Below, one piece after another: positions 57,247 to 64,000 of a stretch of DNA of 64,000 nucleotides (positions are counted from its first letter, which is position 1; each line of letters opens with the position of its first letter). The stretch is from Quillaja saponaria (Eukaryota > Streptophyta > Magnoliopsida > Fabales > Quillajaceae): NCBI GenBank assembly GCA_029379385.1, contig CM055617.1:7316001-7380000 (forward strand), given 5' to 3'. Below the pieces are notes generated by a model that was not told where the DNA came from, made no database searches, and saw nothing but the letters and a program-made list of their open reading frames with translations. Both the position numbers and the translations under genes were made by a program.

Positions 57247-60200
57247 ATGGAGAAATACGAGCTGGTGAAGGATATAGGATCTGGGAATTTTGGCGTGGCC
57301 AGGCTTATGCGTAACAAAGAGACCAAGGAGCTCGCCGCCATGAAATATATCGAGCGCGGCCATAAGGTCCATTCTATTCTCAAAAATCTCCTTTTTCCTC
57401 AAAGGTAAAGTTTATTCTTACGTACAGTTTGTTGCTTGGTTAACAATTAAAAAGAAAAACTGAAAAGCCTTAGTCTGTTTCTTTCATGTAACAAATATCC
57501 ACAAGATTTGGGGAGCTGGAATGCAACAGAGAAACCCTGGCATTACAGAGTCTCAAATTCATAACTTTACATTTTATACAAATATGAGATATGTACATGT
57601 GTACCTATGCGTTCATTTTTTTTATTGATTTATGTAAGTGTCTATGTATATGTTTCATGTGTTCGTCTATTTTCTATTTATTTTCTTAGTCATGATTTAT
57701 TTCAGATTGATGAGAATGTAGCAAGGGAAATCATAAACCACAGGTCGCTCTGCCATCCAAATATAATTCGGTTCAAGGAGGTTAGTGTCAGTGTGCTTAT
57801 TCATCATCTTATTTTGGATGAGAAGCTAAGCTTGAAGTGTATCATTTATTGATTGTCTAATTAGATTTGGAATTTGCAGGTGGTCTTGACTCCTACACAT
57901 CTTGCAATTGTCATGGAATATGCAGCAGGTGGAGAGCTGTTTGAGCGAATTTGTACTGCTGGACGTTTCAGTGAAGATGAGGTTTGATCACTGTTCATGT
58001 CAAGTAGGGCCCTTGAGTATTACTAATGCAAATTTTTGATCTTGCAAAGCAATACTATGTACTTGTCTTTAAAAATGCCCGTTAGAAAACAATTATTTCT
58101 CTATATGGTTTCTATGCAATCAAGTTCAAGGTGAAGTATTCTAATTTGTTTCTCATTCATATTTTTGTCCTTGAAATGTTCCAGGCTAGATACTTTTTTC
58201 AGCAGCTTATCTCAGGAGTTAGCTACTGTCATTCAATGGTAAATGAAATTATTGCCAGAACTAGAAATATCTTATCCGTTCCTGCTGTGTACGGTGTGAT
58301 CTGTTTCTTTTCCTCATCCCCTGGGGTTCACTTAAGTAATTGTCTTGTTCTGTAGCAAATCTGCCACAGAGACTTGAAGCTGGAGAACACCTTGCTGGAT
58401 GGTAGCCCTGCTCCACGCCTTAAAGTTTGTGATTTTGGTTACTCAAAGGTATTATAGATTCAACTCATAGGTGAAGTTATTTGTGAAAATTTGCTGTCTG
58501 ATAAGTTTCATTTGCGTAGTCATCATTGCTTCATTCAAGACCAAAATCAACTGTGGGGACTCCAGCATATATTGCACCAGAGGTTCTTTCTCGTAGAGAA
58601 TATGATGGCAAGGTAATGTAATTTGTTTGTTTTTCTCTTATAATGTATTTTCATTAGCACAAAGACATGCATGAACATATATGTTGTTTTCCAGATTATG
58701 ATTCATTGATTTGTTACAGTTAACAGATAGTGAATTGACAGTAGTAATACACTCTAATTTTGAACATTTAGAGTGAGCTAAACCTATGAAAGAACCCTTG
58801 TTCCCTTCTCTTTCTTCAAGAACAAGGGTGGAGGTTGACATCGTGGGCTCCAGTCCTGCCCGGTCGCCTTTCTTAATTACAATGAATTGAAGAAATAGCT
58901 TATGACATGCTAATTTTATCTTACATCAATTTGAAGTTTAAGAACCTTCATGTAGTCCTTGCGAGGTAAATTTCATTTACACATTGGTTTACATTGGTTT
59001 GAGCAACATCAGTATGGAAATATGAGGTATGACTAAATAAAGCTGTGCTTGTGCATAGGTGTGCCTAGATGTTTTGGTGACTGACTAAAATGAACAATAG
59101 CAGGTTCATATATGCAGAGGGCAAGCCAAAGTATTTCCTAAGCAATAAGTTTTTACATGGGATTCCTATGATCTAGGATTTAGCATGATACATGGTACAT
59201 TTTTCTGTCCTGGGCGCCCATGAATCTTTATTTTGAGCTATTGTCCATCCAAATCTTGGCTGGACAGTGATTATTGTTTTATCATATTTCTTCTGATTAT
59301 TGTTTTAATTCTGTCATATACTTTCATTCCTGATGATTTTTACTGTTACATGCCTTCATCTATCAAAAGATTATGTAATATAGCAACTCTGACATTTACC
59401 ATTTGAATTGAAAGGTAAAAGATTTGACATTAATTCTTCAATTATCACCAAGAACCAACATTTTTGGATCAAATATATTCGTCAATAGTTTTAATGATAG
59501 TTTATTGAGTTTCCTTTGCAGTAAATCTCAGTTCTGCTGAATTTATTTTACATGTATTTTGTTTAATTTTTGTTCAGTTGGCGGATGTATGGTCTTGTGG
59601 AGTGACTCTGTATGTGATGCTGGTCGGTGCATACCCTTTTGAAGATCAAGAAGATCCAAAAAATTTCAGGAAAACCATAAATGTAAATTTACATTCTTGC
59701 CATTAGATTTGATGAATTTATTTCCAACTCCTTTTAACTCCCTTTTTGTTATCCAGCGAATAATGGGTGTTCAATACAAGATCCCAGACTATGTTCACAT
59801 TTCTCAGGATTGCAGGCATCTCATATCTCACATATTTGTTGCACATCCTGCCAAGGTATGTAACTATGTATATGCCAAATATTTGCCAGCTGCCACCCCC
59901 TGCTTCCTGTCTCATAATTTTCACGTTGCTGTAAAATGCTGCAAATGAAATATCTGTCACTCTAAATCATACTTGATTTTGCAGAGGATAACAATTAAAG
60001 AAATCAAGAACCACCCATGGTTTTTAAAAAACTTGCCACGGGAACTAACAGAAGCAGCTCAAGCTGTCTATTACCGAAGAGAAAACCCAAGCTTCTCCCT
60101 TCAAAGCATAGAAGACATCATGAAAATTGTTGAGCAGGCCAAAACTGCACCTCCATCTTCCCAGTCAATTGGTGGGTTTGGCTGGGAAGAAGAAGAAGAT

Positions 60201-60302
60201 GGCGAGACCAAGGAAGACGAAGATGTTCCGGAGGAGGAGGAAGATGAGTATGAAAAGAGAGTCAAGGAAGCACAAGCCAGCGGAGAATTTCATGTTAGTT
60301 AA
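57247..60302 (+). CDS. SnRK2 protein kinase, subclass I (SnRK2.4/2.10-like)
   Basis: Nine exons, 57247-57366, 57706-57780, 57880-57981, 58185-58238, 58356-58448, 58520-58612, 59578-59682, 59757-59855 and 59985-60302, all phase 0, give 352 aa. The Ser/Thr kinase domain is complete: glycine loop GSGNFG (11-16), catalytic Lys33, HRDLKLEN (HRD 121-123), DFG (143-145) and the activation loop [17 protein letters not shown] with the regulatory Ser158/Thr159. The C-terminus holds the SnRK2 box ([16 protein letters not shown]) and an acidic Glu/Asp-rich patch typical of subclass I. These kinases respond to osmotic and salt stress, largely independent of ABA, and phosphorylate decapping factors and root-growth targets. 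The nine-exon, all phase-0 layout is the usual SnRK2 gene structure. No defects seen. Confidence 0.96.
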
Positions 60303-63300
60303 AGACCAGTCTATACCTTCCAAACTATATGCTTTGTAGATTTTGCTAGTTCCTTTCTTTTTGGTTCTGCTATACCTCTGTCAAGTGGAGAATGTCTCAT
60401 TTTGTAAAAAAGTTTGGTTTTCTGCACAGCACATTGTGTTGAATTGTAACTGTCTTCATGATATTAGGATGTCTTGTGATCTTGAAACTGCTAGGATATG
60501 AAATCTAGTAGAAACTGTGTTGTCTTTTATTTCCTCTTCTACTCCTTGTATCCTTGTTTTGGGTTTGAGGGGAGCTTGCTAGTTAATGGTGAGATAAATA
60601 TATAGTCTTTAATGGTATCAAGCTTTTGATTTAAATGATTTAGTGTATGCCGAAATCCCAATTTCTGTAAGGAGAATTCTTACTAAACAATGGTAATGCA
60701 ATATATAGATCTTTGGCAATTGATACAAGTTTTAGCTTCTTATACAAGTTAGTAATTCATCCAATCATATGTTGGAAACTCCATCTTCATGAATTGATTT
60801 GATAGACCTTGAATTCAATCCAACCCAAATAATACTTGTAACTTAGGCTCGACCAGAATTGGGTTTTAAATGTAACTTTTTCTAGTGTGGTATATAGGTT
60901 AAAAGGGGGATTCACAGAGACAATTAACCCAATAGAGTTTGACTGAGGATTAGTAACATGAGGGCATCAAAGAATTTTCGGAATTCAAACCATGCCAACA
61001 TTTTCCAAGCCACATCCACATTTATAAACTTCAAATATCCTCAAACTGATGCATGCTTTCTAAGAGGGTCTTTCCTTTATTGCCTCTGAACGAATATAAA
61101 CCAAATTAAAAAGTTGTTAGGCCAGATTGGTACAGAGTTTTATCCATGCATAGTTTCTCTTTTTCTTATAAAATAAATTTATCAAGAGAAAGAAGAACCC
61201 ACCAGAAATCCTCCTAGGCCAAATAAAACAAATAAATTCCAAATGCTTCCAAAAAATAAAGCCAAATTGCATTGAACACTTGAAAGAGCCGAATCATATT
61301 TTAAAAGCAATTATAATAGTTGATAATATCACATAACTACAAACAAATCACATACTCCAAAACACGAGTGACGTTTCAGTGCTCACAATACAAGAATCAT
61401 ACACATCTGTATTATGCTAAAAGTTAATGCCGTGCCCTCTAAATTTTTAATATAATTTCTAATTCAAATAACATATTAAAAGAAAAATAGTGTCATCTTA
61501 AATTTTAACATTATTTAAAACTAAAATTATATTATTCATTTAAAAATTACTTATTTTCTTTTATAATTAACAAAAAAAAAAAAAAAACTCACATATTGTT
61601 AATTTAAATTAATTAATTAATTTTACCAAAAACAATCTAGTATTTTCTAAAACTTATTTCTTTCTATACAACAATTATAATATTTTTACATTATTTTAAA
61701 AAAAAAATTCTTGTGTGATGGGCTAGTAAAGATAAAGCTACAAAGACAACCAAACACGAGAGAAGGTTGAAGACTCAGAAGACAAAGCAGCCAATAACTT
61801 TCCTAGCTTTCCTAGTGAAATCAGGAGTTTCCCTGGCTCTTGAGTTCAAATTTATTTTAACAGTGTAACAGGGGGACACGTAATCGATGGCTGTCCATCC
61901 TGGCTCTCCAGTATTCCGCCATTTCTAACAAGCGAGCTGCACTCAAGAATATAAATAACTTAGTTTGAAATAAATTTATATGAAAGTTTAGATTTATTCA
62001 ATTTATTTTATATCAATTAAATTTAATGTTTGTAACAAATTATTTAAGTGATATAATTCAAATAAATTAAATTGAATTATAGTGTTTTGGATATTATTAT
62101 AACTAATCGAATTCATTTCATTTTAATATTTTTACAAAATTATTCTTGTATTAGTAAAAAATTAAAAAAAATTCCTATAAAAGAAATTTAAATTATTAGT
62201 AGGTCTAATATATTATAAGGAGGGAAGAGAAATAAGGGGAAGGGGAGGGGAAATAAATAAGAGATGAGATGAGATGAGAAACGGGGTAGAAAGAAGAAGG
62301 TGGGGTTGTAGTTTTTGAGATGTGGATATGAGTAGTAAAAATAAAAGGTATATATGTATTTTTAATATAATTGAATTGAATTCTTAACAAATCATACCAA
62401 TTTTGATGAGAATTTAAAATAAAAAAAATGTTATAAAAGTATGATTTAGAATGAATTAAATTCTCATAAAAATAAATACCAAAAACAAAATTTTAATCAA
62501 AATTCATTTAAAATAAATTGAATTTCACAAAAATTGTGGTTCGAAACACACTCTTTGCGCATGTAATTATAGGGGTCAATAACAGCAATACTGGAAATAC
62601 AAGGGAAAGATCTAAGAAAAAGTAATAAAAAAATCTTCTTCAATTTCAGATTCTGAAAAAATTCTACAATAAATCTTTTTTGTTTTTTTTTTTTCAATCT
62701 TTCCATCTATAATAAATTATACAGTATCAATTGTACCCTTTGTTAGTAAATAATTGTTATTTTCATATTAGTTTTTCTTTCTTTTTTTCTTCGGTAATTT
62801 GTCATTTTAATTTGTTGTGGATTCTATCATTTTAATGTTAATTAGAAATTATTATTTTTATTAATATTTTTTAAATGATATATTAATTAAATAAAATAAA
62901 ATTTTACTATTGAAGTTGTATTTTACATCAATTATATTTTTATTAAGGTTATACTCTATTCAAATTTAAGATAAAAGATATTTTTATAACATAAAATAAC
63001 ATTTTATCCTTTAAAAATGAGTTGAACTTTTCTAGCTATACTTTATAATAATTATATATTATATAATTAAATTTAATGAGCTTATTAACTAAGGGGTAAA
63101 ATTGGTAATTACATGTATTGTTTTGTGGGTAAAAGGACTTATTTTAAAAAAATTAAAATAATGCTTATTGATCATGTATAAATTTGTGGTAGAACTTGTT
63201 TAGAATCTGAAATATAAACTAATGACTTTTTCATACTTTTCCCAAGCAAAATGCACCAACTGTTTTGAATAGCTTTTTTTATTATTATTATTTGGAAAAA

Positions 63301-63747
63301 ATTAAATTATTTATTATTCTATCTTTAAACTATCAAATTGTTTTTTCATCAAAAATAAAATAAAAATATGAAAATGTTTACATGACCAATAAAATAGTAA
63401 CCCTAATATACAATATGATCAATGGTCATCATCAAAGTCCACTGCGAACTAGGATACCTGTGCCGGTAACAAGCAATTTTGGTATTGAAACGTAAGTCAA
63501 ACATGAATGTCAAAAGATGACTGCCATTTACAACCTATTTTTCACTTGAAGACTGCATCTTTTTAGTGGAACAAAACCTTGTCTCTGCAGCCATAAATTG
63601 ATACAAAGTTGGCAGTGATATCCTTTCCTATTTCCTAGAACTCATTAAAACACAAGGAAAAAAGGGATCAAATAAAATTTCATCTCCCTTTCGTCAGATG
63701 GAAAATAAGCATGTTTTCTAGAGGAACTTTCTTAAATATTATGATCA
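60303..63747. other. AT-rich intergenic region downstream of SnRK2
   Basis: The first 300 bases are the SnRK2 3' untranslated region. The remainder is AT-rich, with long A/T runs (for example near 61570 and 62680) and a GA-rich patch with GATGA repeats at 62255-62280. No gene recognised; the short frames have no homology I know. Confidence 0.6.
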
Positions 63748-64000
63748 TCACTGTATCACATTTCCAGATGACCATGCAGGTGGTACTCTTCCACCACCAT
63801 TTCTATCACCTATTGTGTTCAATTCGTTGTTTCCAAAATCATTATCAAAATATGGGTCATCATCTATGAGTTGGTTGTAGTACTTGGTCTCCGCAGAATC
63901 ACAAACCTCAGTATTCTTGTTCAGTGTCTGTAACGTCCTTTTCTTTGAACGGCCAGTACTTTTTGTGAAGTCATCATCCTCTAATTTTGCATTTAGTTCA
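63748..64000 (-). CDS. 3' terminal exon of an unidentified gene (partial)
   Basis: On the minus strand a frame is open from the window edge to TGA at 63748-63750, 83 codons without an ATG near the start, so the upstream part lies beyond 64000. It has a codon-like, GC-richer composition than its flanks. The protein is hydrophilic: an acidic patch (KLEDDDF), a basic stretch (GRSKKRTLQ), ETKYYNQLIDDDPYFDNDF, and an ending GGGRVPPAWSSGNVIQ. I do not recognise the family; the charged, low-complexity make-up suggests a nuclear protein tail. No function is proposed. Confidence 0.6.
   Translation of the reverse strand, partial: ELNAKLEDDDFTKSTGRSKKRTLQTLNKNTEVCDSAETKYYNQLIDDDPYFDNDFGNNELNTIGDRNGGGRVPPAWSSGNVIQ

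Noticed and set aside
57181..57402. 73-codon minus-strand frame
   Set aside because: Antisense to SnRK2 leader and exon 1.
1..64000. CRISPR arrays, bacterial operons, prophage
   Set aside because: The sequence is plant nuclear DNA; the only regular short repeats are the minisatellite tracts and small tandem duplications, without spacers or cas genes.

Overview
This is nuclear DNA from a eudicot plant. Genes are intron-rich with GT-AG junctions, intergenic DNA is very AT-rich, and there is a plant-type tRNA-Arg. The protein set is plant-specific (MLO, SnRK2, MORF, plastid ferredoxin, MRS2). The nucleus also encodes only the C-terminal half of mitochondrial ribosomal protein L2, a eudicot condition. 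I rebuilt exon structures by hand from reading frame and splice phase. Species cannot be fixed from the sequence.

Layout. From 1 to 25 kb the window is gene-dense: a partial ubiquitin-like (UBLCP1-type) gene (-), mitochondrial RPL2 C-terminal half (+), an MRS2-4/MGT6-type magnesium transporter (-), a ZRF1 DnaJ-SANT chromatin protein (+), CPSF73-I (-), tRNA-Arg(TCG) (-) and a MORF1-like organellar RNA-editing factor (-). From 27 to 45 kb come a 15-exon clade I MLO gene (+), a leaf-type ferredoxin (-) and a 12-exon TM9/EMP70 endomembrane protein (-). From about 45.2 to 56.5 kb lies a repeat island: two tracts of degenerate telomere-like minisatellite, separated by a truncated Ty3/gypsy retrotransposon (LTR, primer-binding site, broken gag), an RNase H fragment split by a roughly 1-kb hAT-like element, and AT-rich repeats. 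From 57 to 60 kb is a complete 9-exon subclass I SnRK2 kinase (+). The 3' end of an unidentified minus-strand gene closes the window.

The genes do not form a pathway. However, SnRK2, TM9, ferredoxin, MLO and CPSF73 occur in the same neighbourhood in Arabidopsis (the paired At1g10940-11000 and At1g60940-61010 blocks, from memory), so this is a conserved ancestral segment. The repeat island separates two genes that are neighbours there.

Most notable: (1) a tandemly duplicated intron plus exon start in mitochondrial RPL2 that leaves a fully open, phase-matched second copy of the exon; (2) the telomere-like minisatellite with a nested retroelement; (3) single-base frameshifts near the C-termini of both the ferredoxin and the MORF gene, either real or assembly errors; (4) an 18-nt microexon in the TM9 gene; (5) a tRNA-derived SINE with perfect 15-bp target duplications.
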